A stretch of DNA of 48,875 bases from Treponema sp. UBA1793 (GCA_002314445.1 DCFX01000004.1:1-48875), one strand, 5' to 3'; positions 1 to 7,832 are shown, counted from the first letter of the stretch. The notes: a model not told the origin generated them from the letters alone. Program-made: numbers and translations.

Positions 1-2
1 GC

Positions 3-149
3 TTTTTTTGTTTAAATCTGTTTACACCAGGTCTTCTTTCCTTGGTATTGAAGTATATTTCGCCTTTGACCATACGGTTTTTAGAGAGCGTCAGCGAGCG
101 TTAAAAAACCCGGTAGTGAGCCTCCTGCCGGACTTTTTTTTGTTTAAAT
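3..149. repeat. 15-base direct repeat, two copies
   Basis: The same 15 bases, TTTTTTTGTTTAAAT, occur at 3-17 and 135-149, 132 bases apart. The second copy is the T-run and tail of the hairpin at 103-141. The first copy therefore probably ends an identical hairpin whose stem lies before the window. Bases 18-102 hold no open frame I can support. Confidence 0.5.
103..141 (+). terminator. Rho-independent terminator upstream of the first HAD gene
   Basis: Stem CCGGTAG (110-116) pairs with CTGCCGG (125-131), with one T-G wobble and an 8-base loop. It is flanked by A6 on the left and T8 on the right, so it could work in both directions. It probably ends the transcript entering from the left. A second pairing, GGTTTTTA (about 77-84) with the TAAAAAACC around 102-110, would compete with it. 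Confidence 0.6.
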
Positions 150-171
150 ATTTTTATAAAATTGCTATACT
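143..171 (+). promoter_or_regulatory. Promoter of the first HAD gene
   Basis: The -10 box TATACT is at 166-171. The start codon follows after only 7 bases (179), so transcription should begin at or next to the A of ATG. The -35 region (TTTAAA at 143-148, 17-base spacer) is weak. Confidence 0.55.
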
Positions 172-178
172 CTTTCAT

Positions 179-805
179 ATGAAATTTGACGGGATAATAC
201 TTGATATTGATGGTACAATCTGGGATACGACAGAGATTGTTGCCGGTGCATGGAATGAAGCCATAAAAAACGGCGGTTATAATATACCTCCTGTAACAGC
301 GGACATATTAAAAAAAGAATTCGGAAAGACGATGGATGTAATTGCATCCGATTTGTTTTCATCGGTGGAAGAGAAAGAACGCGCAAAACTTCTTGTAAAA
401 TGCTGCGAAAAAGAACAGCGTGCCATAAAAAGTATTGAAAAATCAATTACATATGATGGTGTCCTTGAGACAATCAAATATCTTTCTCGGTTATGCAGAA
501 TATATATCGTGAGTAACTGTCAGAAAGGATATATTGAAATAGTCATGGAGAAAACCGGTATAGAAGAATACGTAAGCGATTATGAATGCTTCGGAAATAC
601 GGGAAGGGAAAAGGCTGAAAATATAACAAGTATTGTGTGTCGCAACAATATCAGTCATCCTGTTTATGTTGGCGATACACAGGGGGATTGCGATGCATGC
701 AGAACGGCAGGAGTTCCTTTTATATGGGCTTCATACGGTTTTGGAACAGTCGGTTTTTATTATGCAAAAATAAAATCATTTAATGAAATAGAAAAATTCA
801 TATAA
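179..805 (+). CDS. HAD-family hydrolase, phosphoglycolate-phosphatase-like
   Basis: Cytosolic 208-residue HAD phosphatase. Motif I is DIDGTIWD near residue 9, the nucleophile Asp plus the acid/base Asp. Motif II is the SNC stretch after IYIV, and motif IV is VGDTQGDCDA near the end. A helical cap lies between motifs I and II, as in the subfamily I phosphatases that act on phosphoglycolate or small sugar phosphates. The substrate cannot be read from sequence. The open frame extends back to base 8, but that stretch crosses a terminator. The ATG at 179 begins right before motif I and sits 7 bases after a -10 box, so I chose it. The next HAD gene follows 10 bases downstream and is probably co-transcribed. 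Confidence 0.8.
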   Translation: MKFDGIILDIDGTIWDTTEIVAGAWNEAIKNGGYNIPPVTADILKKEFGKTMDVIASDLFSSVEEKERAKLLVKCCEKEQRAIKSIEKSITYDGVLETIKYLSRLCRIYIVSNCQKGYIEIVMEKTGIEEYVSDYECFGNTGREKAENITSIVCRNNISHPVYVGDTQGDCDACRTAGVPFIWASYGFGTVGFYYAKIKSFNEIEKFI

Positions 806-815
806 GGAGATTTGT

Positions 816-1451
816 ATGCTGTTCATCTTTGACATGGGCGGAGTTGTTACAAACAGTGCAGCCGTTGAAAAGCAGATTTGTGAAATCCTCGGTATAACAG
901 AAAAACAGTTTTTTGAATACTGCGGGTGCGGCGGCGGAAATGCAAGTTACGGGGATCCCGGAACCGCTTTGAATAAATATGTCCCTTATTCTGCGGACTT
1001 GCTGACTCTTCTTTCCAATGGAACAATTACTACACAGCAGTTCTGGAGGGATTTTTCTGCAAGATCTGGAAAATCCATACGCACTGATTATTGGAGTCTG
1101 CTTTTTCATCCTGCATTGAATACTGATGTTGTTGAGATAATAAAAAAACTTCGTGAAAAATACAGGGTTGTGTGTGGAACGAACACCATAGAAAGCCACT
1201 ATATGAATCATATTGTGCGGGGTGATTATGCATTGTTTAATCAGACATACGCGTCGAATATACTTGGTGTTTCAAAGCCTGATCCGGAATTCTGGAAACT
1301 TATATTGCTCGGAGAAAATGTAAAACCGGAAGAGACTTTTTTTACTGATGACAATAGCAGAAACTGCACGGCGGCAGCTTCTCTGGGAATACAGGTTCAT
1401 CAGTTTGTCAATGCAGAAGAACTTGAAAACGCTGTAAAAAGGTGGTTGTGA
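816..1451 (+). CDS. HAD-superfamily hydrolase, subfamily IA
   Basis: A 211-residue HAD protein. Motif I is FDMGGVVTN at residues 5-13; in this variant a Gly replaces the acid/base Asp, as often seen in haloacid-dehalogenase-like and YihX-type proteins. Motif II is the GTNTIESH stretch, motif III the Lys in GVSKPDPEFW, and motif IV FFTDDNSRN. A good Shine-Dalgarno (AAGGAG) precedes the ATG. It lies 10 bases after another HAD gene, suggesting a two-gene operon. YihX-like members dephosphorylate sugar phosphates such as glucose 1-phosphate, but the substrate here is unknown. Confidence 0.75.
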   Translation: MLFIFDMGGVVTNSAAVEKQICEILGITEKQFFEYCGCGGGNASYGDPGTALNKYVPYSADLLTLLSNGTITTQQFWRDFSARSGKSIRTDYWSLLFHPALNTDVVEIIKKLREKYRVVCGTNTIESHYMNHIVRGDYALFNQTYASNILGVSKPDPEFWKLILLGENVKPEETFFTDDNSRNCTAAASLGIQVHQFVNAEELENAVKRWL

Positions 1452-1547
1452 CAAAATATATATTGTTCATATATTTTTTTTAAACTAATATTACTTAAAT
1501 TATAAGTAAACTAATTTAAAATAGTGTTATTATATTGACTAACATAA
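1452..1547. other. AT-rich non-coding flank with a small palindrome
   Basis: This stretch left of the IS element has stops in all frames and is very AT-rich. It contains a perfect inverted repeat, TTACTTA (1491-1497) and TAAGTAA (1503-1509), inside two direct copies of AAACTAAT. This is plausible as the old upstream control region of the damaged sugar transporter operon. No binding-protein coding sequence remains on this side. Confidence 0.35.
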
Positions 1548-1630
1548 TGGGGAGTTCCGTCGGCTCAGCCGGCGGGCCGCAGAAGTTTGACAATTCCGGC
1601 AATAGGAGAAGGATAAGAAAAGCCATAGAA

Positions 1631-1666
1631 TCTCCGGTGTGAACCGCCAAAGTTACACAGAGGAGA
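1631..1666 (+). promoter_or_regulatory. Hairpin hiding the transposase ribosome-binding site
   Basis: TCTCC (1631-1635) pairs with GGAGA (1662-1666), which includes the Shine-Dalgarno GAGGAG before the ATG at 1671. An inner stem forms between TGTGAAC and GTTACACA with one bulge. IS200 elements are known to limit transposase translation by sequestering the ribosome-binding site in a 5' stem-loop; the structure here fits that mechanism. Confidence 0.55.
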
Positions 1667-1670
1667 AACT

Positions 1671-2063
1671 ATGGGAAACTATGATAGTTTAAGCCACACG
1701 AAGTATGAATGTAAATACCATATAGTATTTATACCAAAATACCGGAAGAAAAAATTATACGGAGAAATCCGGCAGTATTTGGGAAGAGAACTGAAAAGAC
1801 TGGCAGAACAAAAAGAGAGTAAGATACTGGAAGGATACCTGGTAATAGATCATGTGCATATATTGATAGAGATACCCCCGAAATATTCCGTAGCACAGGT
1901 GATAGGATATATAAAGGGAAAGAGTGCGATATATGTGGCACGACAGTTTGGAGAGCGACAAAAATATTTCAGCGGTCAGCATATGTGGGCGAGGGGATAT
2001 TTTGTAACAACAGTAGGGCTTGATGAGGACGTCATCCGGGAATACATAAAGAATCAGGAATAA
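1671..2063 (+). CDS. tnpA: IS200-type Y1 transposase TnpA, C-terminally truncated
   Basis: Single-strand transposase of the HuH Y1 type, 130 residues. Visible features are the N-terminal CKYHIVFIPKYR, the metal-binding HVH of the HuH motif at about residues 63-65, the GYIKGKSA segment, and GLDEDVIREYI near the end with the expected catalytic Tyr. The frame stops at TAA 2061-2063, right after IKNQE. The next in-frame codons (2064-2093) encode DDRKQEELDL and then TAG, which is the usual family ending. A single substitution has therefore probably turned a sense codon into a stop, removing about 11 residues. The catalytic residues survive, so activity cannot be excluded. Confidence 0.8.
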   Translation: MGNYDSLSHTKYECKYHIVFIPKYRKKKLYGEIRQYLGRELKRLAEQKESKILEGYLVIDHVHILIEIPPKYSVAQVIGYIKGKSAIYVARQFGERQKYFSGQHMWARGYFVTTVGLDEDVIREYIKNQE

Positions 2064-2162
2064 GACGACCGAAAACAGGAAGAACTTGATTTATAGCCGA
2101 AGGCTGTAACCGCTTTGAGCGGTTCACTTTTAAGCCTCCCACTCTGGTGGAGGTGAATCACT

Positions 2163-2249
2163 AAGGATAAGAATTTCGACGATATCATGAAAGATTGGAA
2201 TGAGGCGTGGTCGAAGGCACAGAAAAATGAAAACGTCGCTGTAAAATGA
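2163..2249 (+). pseudogene. 3' remnant of a sugar ABC transporter substrate-binding protein
   Basis: Directly after the IS element, a frame in step with the TGA at 2247-2249 reads KDKNFDDIMKDWNEAW and then SKAQKNENVAVK. This is the characteristic C-terminal helix of family 1 extracellular sugar-binding proteins. The frame is closed upstream by TGA at 2154-2156 inside the IS. Nothing resembling the rest of the protein, including its signal peptide, lies left of the IS. The two genes that follow are the matching permeases. The binding-protein gene has lost nearly all its length, probably by IS-associated deletion. Confidence 0.7.
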
Positions 2250-2279
2250 CGATGTGATAATTTGACATTTTGTTAATAA

Positions 2280-2314
2280 AATGCCAGAAACTTTTTCTGA
2301 TTCCGGCATTTTTT
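2280..2314 (+). terminator. Terminator or attenuator after the binding-protein remnant
   Basis: AATGCCAGAA (2280-2289) pairs with TTCCGGCATT (2301-2310) with one mismatch and is followed by a T-run. A hairpin between the binding-protein gene and the permeases is common in such operons, where it keeps permease expression below that of the binding protein. Confidence 0.65.
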
Positions 2315-2333
2315 GTCTGCCGGAGGTAAAATT

Positions 2334-3292
2334 TTGATAATGACTTCATCTACCGTAAAAAAAATATCTGTAAAACTTTTTGTGCAAAGCAAAAAAGGTC
2401 GGCAGGCTTTTATTATTTCCGTATTCCTTATTATTCCGCTTATACTTCTGTTTGTTTTTACATATCTTCCATTTGGCGAAATGGCAGGATACAGTTTTTA
2501 TCGGATGAAATATGTTGGTTCACGGGTGTTCGTTGGTTTACAAAATTATAAGGAAGTTTTTATGCGCAACGATATATTCGGCGCTTTAAAACTAAGTTTG
2601 TATTACATGAGTGGTTCGCTCGTTCAGCTTGTACTGGCATTGCTTCTTGCGACAATGCTGAGCTTCAGAACCCGTTTCGGGAATTTATTTAAGGGAATTC
2701 TGTTCTTTCCGTATCTTATAAACGGAATCGCAATCGGTTTTATATTCAAATTCTTTTTTACAAGAGGATTTGTGTTTGATACAGTACTCGGATGGTTTGG
2801 TATTCCTCTTGATATGCTTACATACTGGCTTAAAACGCAGGTGCTTAACAACGTACGCTGGTAGGAACTTCCATCTGGCGGTATGTCGGACAGAATATGG
2901 TTCTTTTTATAGGAGCTATAATGTCGGTTGATCCCGAATTATACGAAGCGACAGAACTGGATGGAGCAAACAAATTGCAGCAGTTCAATCATATTATACT
3001 TCCGGGAATTAAAGCGATTATTACCCTTACTGTCATTCTTTCCATTACCGGCTCTTTCAGCGCCTTCGAAGCACCTTTCGTTATTACTAAAGGTGCGAAC
3101 GGAACCGGGACGTATTTTATCATAATGGATCAAGTCGCTCATACGAGTCAGAAAGTGGGACTTGCTTCTGCGATGGCTGTTGTACTTCTTGTTCTTATTT
3201 TTATTGTGACAATTTTGCAGAAAATATTTTTCAAATATATTTTCCGCAATTTCGGGACGGACAGCAGTGGAAAAGGATGCAGCATTATATGA
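2334..3292 (+). pseudogene. Sugar ABC transporter permease 1 (MalF/UgpA type), frameshifted
   Basis: Inner-membrane permease of the binding-protein-dependent sugar class, now in two frames. The first part (to the TAG at 2862-2864) has the N-terminal membrane segment FIISVFLIIPLILLFVF, the ENYK-like LQNYKEVF and GILFFPYLINGIAIGF. The second part resumes in another frame as GTSIWRYVGQNMVLF and includes the EAA loop YEATELDGANKLQQF, which contacts the ATPase. The frames differ by one base, and the break lies at about 2840-2861. The start is TTG 2334 (6 bases after GGAGGT) or ATG 2340. Combined length is about 310 residues, normal for the family. No ATPase gene is nearby, which is usual when a shared MsmK-type ATPase is used. 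Confidence 0.8.
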
Positions 3293-4130
3293 AGAAATAT
3301 AAACGGGAAGCAGTTATTTCCAGCTTTTTCAAATATGTAGTCCTTATATTTTTTTCTTTCTGGACTCTATTCTCCCTATTGTGTCCTGTCTTATAACATC
3401 GCTGAAAAACGATGCAGAATACGGTTCTACATCAGTCATGGTACTTCCGAGAATATGGGACTTCGCAAATTTTGTAAAAGCATTCCGGATTGCACATATG
3501 GGTATTGCCTTTGTTAATTCAGTGATAGTTCTCGTATTTGTACTTGCCGGTTCAATTATTATAAGTTCACAACTTGCTTATGTCCTGAACAGGTTTAAAT
3601 TCCGGGGAAATAACATAATCCGACAATTGTTTCCATTCGCTTGCCTTCTTCCCGGAGTTGCCATGCAGGTATCGGTATATGAAATTATGCAGAAACTCGG
3701 TTTTATTAATCATCTGTATGGTTATATCATTATGATGATGGGAACCGACGTTATATCGATTTATATATTCATACAATTTATGGAAAACATTTCGGTGTCG
3801 CTTGATGAATCTGCAATTATGAACGGAGCGAATTACTTTACGATTTACTGGCGGATTATTTTACCGCTCTTGAAGCCGGCAACAGTAACCTGTATGATAT
3901 TGAAAGGTGTGTCGACATATAATGAATACTACTGCTCGAATTTGTATCTGCAGAGCGAAAAACTGAGAACCGTTGCAATTTCTTTGTATACGTTTACAGG
4001 GCCGCTGGTAAGTCGTTATAATCTTATTTGTGCAGGTGTGATTATTTCGATAATTCCGGCGCTTCTCGTATTTATAAGCTGCCAGCAGCAGATTTATACG
4101 GGTATTACAGCAGGAGCAGTAAAGGGGTAG
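3289..4130 (+). pseudogene. Sugar ABC transporter permease 2 (MalG type), frameshifted
   Basis: The ATG at 3289 overlaps the stop of permease 1 (ATGA). It starts MKKYKREAVISSFF and the first membrane segment, but this frame ends at TAA 3394-3396. The family-typical LPIVSCLITSLKND continues in a frame one base away, so an indel lies at about 3361-3372. The remainder (to 4130) has several membrane segments and the EAA loop DESAIMNGANYFTIYW. Both permeases and the binding protein are damaged, so the transporter is almost certainly non-functional unless sequence errors are involved. Confidence 0.8.
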
Positions 4131-4131
4131 A

Positions 4132-4506
4132 ATGGAAACATATACAACTGTTATGACGGAACATTTAAACAGTCATGGGACACTTTTCGGAGGTCAGCTG
4201 CTGTTATGGGTTGATCAGTATGCATGGATGGCTGCGTCGCTTGATTTTCCGGGAAAAAAACTTGTGACGCGTGCCATGGACAACATAAACTTTGCGGCAG
4301 GAGCCCCGAATGGTTCCATACTGCGTTTTGTTATGGAAAAAGAACGGATAGGACATACATCGGTGACATATTCTGTAAAAGTATACTGTAATATTCCGGA
4401 CGATCCTACAAGTTTGCCCGGGCAGAAAGGTGAATATATAATTTTTGAAAATCATGTTACATTCGTAGCTATAGACTGCAGTGGAAACAAGACGCCGCTC
4501 TCTTAA
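4132..4506 (+). CDS. Acyl-CoA thioesterase, hotdog fold (YciA-like)
   Basis: Cytosolic 124-residue hotdog protein that should hydrolyse acyl-CoA thioesters. Near the N-terminus it has HGTLFGGQLLLWVDQ, the YciA/BACH family signature whose Asp takes part in catalysis. This is followed by VTRAMDNINFAAGAPNG and a second strand, HTSVTYSVKVYC. The length is near normal for the compact bacterial form. The ATG comes 1 base after the stop of the broken permease and is preceded by AGGGGT, so it was likely translated with the transporter operon. Acyl specificity cannot be read. Confidence 0.8.
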   Translation: METYTTVMTEHLNSHGTLFGGQLLLWVDQYAWMAASLDFPGKKLVTRAMDNINFAAGAPNGSILRFVMEKERIGHTSVTYSVKVYCNIPDDPTSLPGQKGEYIIFENHVTFVAIDCSGNKTPLS

Positions 4507-4527
4507 TGGAACATATGTCCGTGCTGA

Positions 4528-4556
4528 TGTACTTTTATTGTGCTTTTTACTATACT
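4528..4556 (+). promoter_or_regulatory. Promoter of the rRNA methyltransferase gene
   Basis: -10 TATACT at 4551-4556, a 17-base spacer, and a poor -35 (TGTACT, 4528-4533). The ATG at 4564 is 7 bases past the -10 and has no Shine-Dalgarno, so the message should start at the initiation codon. Confidence 0.55.
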
Positions 4557-4563
4557 TGCGTGT

Positions 4564-5823
4564 ATGAACAATTATGCACGCATTTTTTTAAAACCGAAAG
4601 AAGAGAGGGAAATACAACAGGGCTTTCCCTGGGTATTCGATAACGAAATACAACATGTAAAATATACAGCATCCGACGGCAGCGGCTGGAAGGAGGCATC
4701 GCTTTCTGAATGCAGCGTAAAGGACGGCAGCGGTGTCGAAATATTTACGAAGGCAGGCGGTTTTCTCGGTACGGGAATTATCAATAGAACATCGAAGATT
4801 ACGATACGCATTATTTCACAGGAGCATGCCGACAAGGTTTTCGAGGATACAAAATCGTTCTGGGAAAAACGTATACGGGATGCCGACAGCATCCGGCATC
4901 TTCATTATTCAAAAAACGATTCTTACCGCCTTATTTTCGGTGAAGCTGATTTTGTACCAGGTCTCATAGTGGAACGTTTCTGCTCGATAACGGGAGATGT
5001 TATCCTTGTTGTGCAGTTTTTATCTCTTTCGTGTGATGTGTTCCGGAATGATATCCTTGCAGCCCTTGAAAAGGTGTGCAGTCCGTCCGGCATCTACGAA
5101 CGGGATGATGCCGATATCAGGGAAAAAGAAGGATTGACGGAAAAGTCCGGCTGGATAAAAGGCGGCGACCGGGGAACTATAATTACTATTCTGGAGAATG
5201 GAATTCAGTACGATGTAGATATAGCGCACGGTCAGAAGACGGGCTATTTTCTTGACCAGAAGGATAATCGCCGTGCTGCTTCCGTATTCTGTAAAGGTAA
5301 ACGCGTACTTGACGCGTTCACGCATACAGGAGCGTTCGGGCTTAATGCTGCAAAAGCAGGTGCCCATGAGGTTATCTCTGTCGATATATCTCAGGAAGCA
5401 GTGGACATGGTGAACCGGAATATAGCCCTTAACTGTATGGGCAGCATGATGAAGGGCGTCTGTGGAGATGTATTCGAACTGCTTAAAAAGTATGAAGCCG
5501 ACGACGAAAAATTCGATGTTATAATACTTGATCCTCCCGCTTTTACAAAAAGTGCTAAAATGATTCAAAAGGCATACGGCGGATATAAGGAAATAAATCT
5601 CCGTGCAATGAGGCTGCTTAATGAAGGCGGTATCCTCATAACATGTTCTTGTTCTTACTTTTTTGATTCAAACACATTCTATGACATGCTCATGCATGCA
5701 GCGATGGACAGCCATAAACGGGTACAAATTCTCGAAAAGAGAGGGGCTGGATCAGATCATCCTGTCCTGCTCGGCTATCAGAAATCGGAATATCTGAAAT
5801 GTGCAATTGCGAGGATATTGTAG
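4564..5823 (+). CDS. rlmI: 23S rRNA (cytosine-C5) methyltransferase, RlmI family
   Basis: SAM-dependent RNA methyltransferase (419 residues) of the RlmI/RlmK family, which methylates a cytosine in 23S rRNA. An N-terminal PUA-like domain begins ARIFLKPKEER and GFPWVFDNEI. A middle domain follows, then the Rossmann methyltransferase with QKTGYFLDQKDNR, LDAFTHTGAFGLNAAKAGA, the DPPAFTKS motif and a TCSCSYF catalytic Cys. Length fits the family. The open frame could begin at 4540, but the ATG at 4564 gives the standard N-terminus and follows a -10 box directly. miaA begins one base after its stop, so the two RNA-modification genes probably form an operon. Confidence 0.85.
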   Translation: MNNYARIFLKPKEEREIQQGFPWVFDNEIQHVKYTASDGSGWKEASLSECSVKDGSGVEIFTKAGGFLGTGIINRTSKITIRIISQEHADKVFEDTKSFWEKRIRDADSIRHLHYSKNDSYRLIFGEADFVPGLIVERFCSITGDVILVVQFLSLSCDVFRNDILAALEKVCSPSGIYERDDADIREKEGLTEKSGWIKGGDRGTIITILENGIQYDVDIAHGQKTGYFLDQKDNRRAASVFCKGKRVLDAFTHTGAFGLNAAKAGAHEVISVDISQEAVDMVNRNIALNCMGSMMKGVCGDVFELLKKYEADDEKFDVIILDPPAFTKSAKMIQKAYGGYKEINLRAMRLLNEGGILITCSCSYFFDSNTFYDMLMHAAMDSHKRVQILEKRGAGSDHPVLLGYQKSEYLKCAIARIL

Positions 5824-5824
5824 C

Positions 5825-6793
5825 GTGTCTGACGTAAACAGCAGTGAAAACTACAACTGTGTCGTCATTCTGGGACCTACTGCAGCCGGCAAAACAGATA
5901 TCGGAGTTCAGATTGCACTCCAGCGCCACGGCGAGATACTATCGGCCGATTCCAGGCAGGTATATACCGGACTCGATATAGGTTCAGGAAAAGATATTGC
6001 CGACTATACAGTGAACGGCATTACAGTGCTCTATCACCTTATAGACATAACCGACCTTACCCGTGAGTATAACGTTTTCAATTACCAGCAGGACTTTTAC
6101 CACATATTTCCGGATCTTATAAAACGCGAAGTGCTTCCTGTTATCGTCGGAGGGACGGGAATGTATCTTGATTCCGTCATACGGAATTATGATTTGATAA
6201 CGGTACCGGAAAATCCCGTATTTCATGCAGAACTTGAAAACAAAACGCTTGATGAACTCGGGAAGATGCTGCTGGAACTGAAGCCTGATTTACACACTCG
6301 TGAAGATCTATTTCACAAAGCTCGATGCATACGGGCAATCGAAATTGCAGAATTTATGAAAAGCCCGGAGGCTGATGCGGTACGGAAGTCAATGATGCCT
6401 CGTCCTGATATCCGGCCGCTCGTCATCGGAACGACGCTTGAAAGAACTGTACTGCGCGGCAATATTTCGCGCAGGCTTCGTGAGCGGCTTGAATCAGGAA
6501 TGATAGATGAAGTCCGCCTCCTGCATGAAAACGGTGCATCTTGGGAACGTCTGGAAACGCTTGGTCTTGAGTATAAGTTTGTATCGGAATTTCTGGAAGG
6601 GAAAGTAAAAACGAAAGAAGAACTTTACGAAAAGCTCAACATCGCAATCAGGCAATTTGCAAAGCGGCAGGAAACGTGGTTCAGGGGAATGGAGAGAAAA
6701 GGCGTCGTGATACACTGGCTACCTCCAGTCCCTGATAAAACCGTCCGCGTTTCCGCTGCGATTGCATTGGTTGACTGCTATATTAAGCGTTGA
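5825..6793 (+). CDS. miaA: tRNA dimethylallyltransferase
   Basis: Transfers a dimethylallyl group to A37 of tRNAs reading UNN codons. The P-loop GPTAAGKT is at about residues 17-24, followed by the substrate-binding SADSRQVYTGLDIGSGK, the GGTGMYLDSVI loop, and the C-terminal FAKRQETWFR contact region. I chose the GTG at 5825, just after the rlmI stop, because GAGGA lies 9 bases upstream and the P-loop then falls at the usual distance; this gives 322 residues. The last 11 bases overlap the convergent small gene at 6783-7001. A function outside the IPP transferase family is very unlikely. Confidence 0.9.
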   Translation: MSDVNSSENYNCVVILGPTAAGKTDIGVQIALQRHGEILSADSRQVYTGLDIGSGKDIADYTVNGITVLYHLIDITDLTREYNVFNYQQDFYHIFPDLIKREVLPVIVGGTGMYLDSVIRNYDLITVPENPVFHAELENKTLDELGKMLLELKPDLHTREDLFHKARCIRAIEIAEFMKSPEADAVRKSMMPRPDIRPLVIGTTLERTVLRGNISRRLRERLESGMIDEVRLLHENGASWERLETLGLEYKFVSEFLEGKVKTKEELYEKLNIAIRQFAKRQETWFRGMERKGVVIHWLPPVPDKTVRVSAAIALVDCYIKR

Positions 6794-7001
6794 CAGCGAC
6801 TTTTACCGGCTGGTTGATTTCCGTAAGATATCCGGTCCTGATGCAGCTGTCGAACAATTCCCTGCTGATGTAATCAGTTTTTACTTCATTGTATCCGTCC
6901 CTGTCGCGTACGATACGGACAACGTAGCCGTCTTCCATTTCCCTGATGACAGTCATATAGTCAGAAGAATTTCCTATACTTTTTAAAGTGTAGCTTTTCA
7001 T
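6783..7001 (-). CDS. Small conserved hypothetical protein
   Basis: A 72-residue, moderately charged protein without signal peptide or membrane segment, starting MKSYTLKSIGNSSDYM. The sequence alternates short strands and a helix (MTVIREMEDGYVVRIVRDRDG, then SRELFDSCIRTGYL). I do not recognise a domain. A strong Shine-Dalgarno (GGGAGG, 7 bases before the ATG) supports translation. It overlaps the end of miaA by 11 bases on the opposite strand and is divergent from tatD. My impression is that similar short proteins occur in other treponemes, but this is unverified. Confidence 0.65.
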   Translation of the reverse strand: MKSYTLKSIGNSSDYMTVIREMEDGYVVRIVRDRDGYNEVKTDYISRELFDSCIRTGYLTEINQPVKVAVNA

Positions 7002-7027
7002 GTTTATAGCCTCCCAAACAATGATAT

Positions 7028-7056
7028 TTGAACTACATTTATATTTTCGGTAATAT
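7028..7056 (+). promoter_or_regulatory. Promoter of tatD
   Basis: TTGAAC (7028-7033), exactly 17 bases, then TAATAT (7051-7056). The two tandem ATGs at 7062 and 7065 are 5 and 8 bases downstream, with no Shine-Dalgarno between, so the transcript would be leaderless or nearly so. Confidence 0.65.
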
Positions 7057-7061
7057 TACAA

Positions 7062-7832
7062 ATGATGTTAGCATTTTCTTCACTTTCGGACGCACATTTT
7101 CATCTCGTATACAGCGCTCCGTTAAAACAATTTTCCGTCCCGTATTACGCCGTTACCTGTGCGCATGATAAAGACGAATTTGAAGCGCAGAAAAAACTTA
7201 TATCTGCGTACGACTGCAGAAAAGATTGTATGATTTTGAACTCATTCGGAATGCATCCTCAAATGCCGCTTATCGGGAATGCAGATTTCATGGAAGACCT
7301 TCTCAGGGAAAAGCAGATACAGGCAATCGGGGAAGCCGGATTTGATTTGTTTACGAAGGAGTTGAAGGCTGATATTGCACGTCAGGAGCAGGCTTGGCGT
7401 ATTCAGACAGCTCTTGCCGCACAGTACAAAGTACCTCTTGTGGTACATTGCAGGAAAGGAATGGACCGCATTTTTCGTGATTCTAAAATTCTTTGTACGA
7501 TTCCGGCCGTTATATTTCATTCTTTTCCGGGAAGTTCTGCGGATGCCCGCTCTCTGCTGCGTCACGGTATAAACGCATACTTCAGTTTCGGAAAACCTGT
7601 TTTGAAAGGCGACAAAAGCGCCATCTCATGTATCAGGGAATTCGGAACGGAGAGGATTCTGATGGAGACCGATGCACCGTATCAGACTCTGAAAGGTGAA
7701 TCCTCAACGGGTGCAGATGAAATTATGCGGGTGTATGAAACGGCATTTATGCTTCAGAGAAAACAAAAATCAGCAGAGGAATTTTCGTCGCAGATTTTTG
7801 CGAATTTTAAATCTGCATACGGTATTGAGTGA
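7062..7832 (+). CDS. TatD-family metal-dependent DNase
   Basis: A 256-residue TIM-barrel hydrolase of the TatD family (metal-dependent deoxyribonuclease or exonuclease). Metal ligands are visible in order: DAHFHL near residue 10, AIGEAGFD with the bridging Glu, VVHCRKG, IFHSFPGS, and ILMETDAPY with the final Asp. Length is normal. Initiation may be at 7062 or the second ATG at 7065. Its last 26 bases overlap the convergent HPt gene, so the two transcripts are antisense at their 3' ends. Family members act in DNA repair or quality control, but the exact substrate cannot be told. Confidence 0.85.
   Translation: MMLAFSSLSDAHFHLVYSAPLKQFSVPYYAVTCAHDKDEFEAQKKLISAYDCRKDCMILNSFGMHPQMPLIGNADFMEDLLREKQIQAIGEAGFDLFTKELKADIARQEQAWRIQTALAAQYKVPLVVHCRKGMDRIFRDSKILCTIPAVIFHSFPGSSADARSLLRHGINAYFSFGKPVLKGDKSAISCIREFGTERILMETDAPYQTLKGESSTGADEIMRVYETAFMLQRKQKSAEEFSSQIFANFKSAYGIE

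Larger units (their letters stand above)
1548..2162 (+). mobile_element. IS200-type insertion sequence
   Basis: A roughly 615-base element with one transposase gene, no terminal inverted repeats, and subterminal hairpins as in the IS200 group of the IS200/IS605 family. The left end has an imperfect hairpin, CCGTCGG with CCGGCGG (about 1557-1577). The right side has stems AACCGCT/AGCGGTT (about 2108-2124) and a CCTCC/GGAGG stem (about 2135-2153). The right boundary is inferred from where binding-protein codons resume (about 2163). The left boundary is only approximate. The truncated transposase and the lost flanking gene suggest an old copy. Confidence 0.75.

Noticed and set aside
8..178. N-terminal extension of the first HAD protein
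   Set aside because: The extra 57 codons cross a terminator and a promoter, and the HAD motif I begins directly after the ATG at 179.
2840..2864. Programmed ribosomal frameshift in permease 1
   Set aside because: No slippery heptamer or downstream pseudoknot is seen, and the second permease and the binding protein are damaged too, so ordinary decay is more likely.
2313..4130. Missing ATPase gene as a further lesion in the ABC operon
   Set aside because: Many sugar importers of this class use a shared ATPase encoded elsewhere, so its absence says nothing.
5020..5568. Minus-strand open frame of 182 codons within rlmI
   Set aside because: Shadow of a well-supported gene, with no ribosome-binding site and no recognisable protein features.
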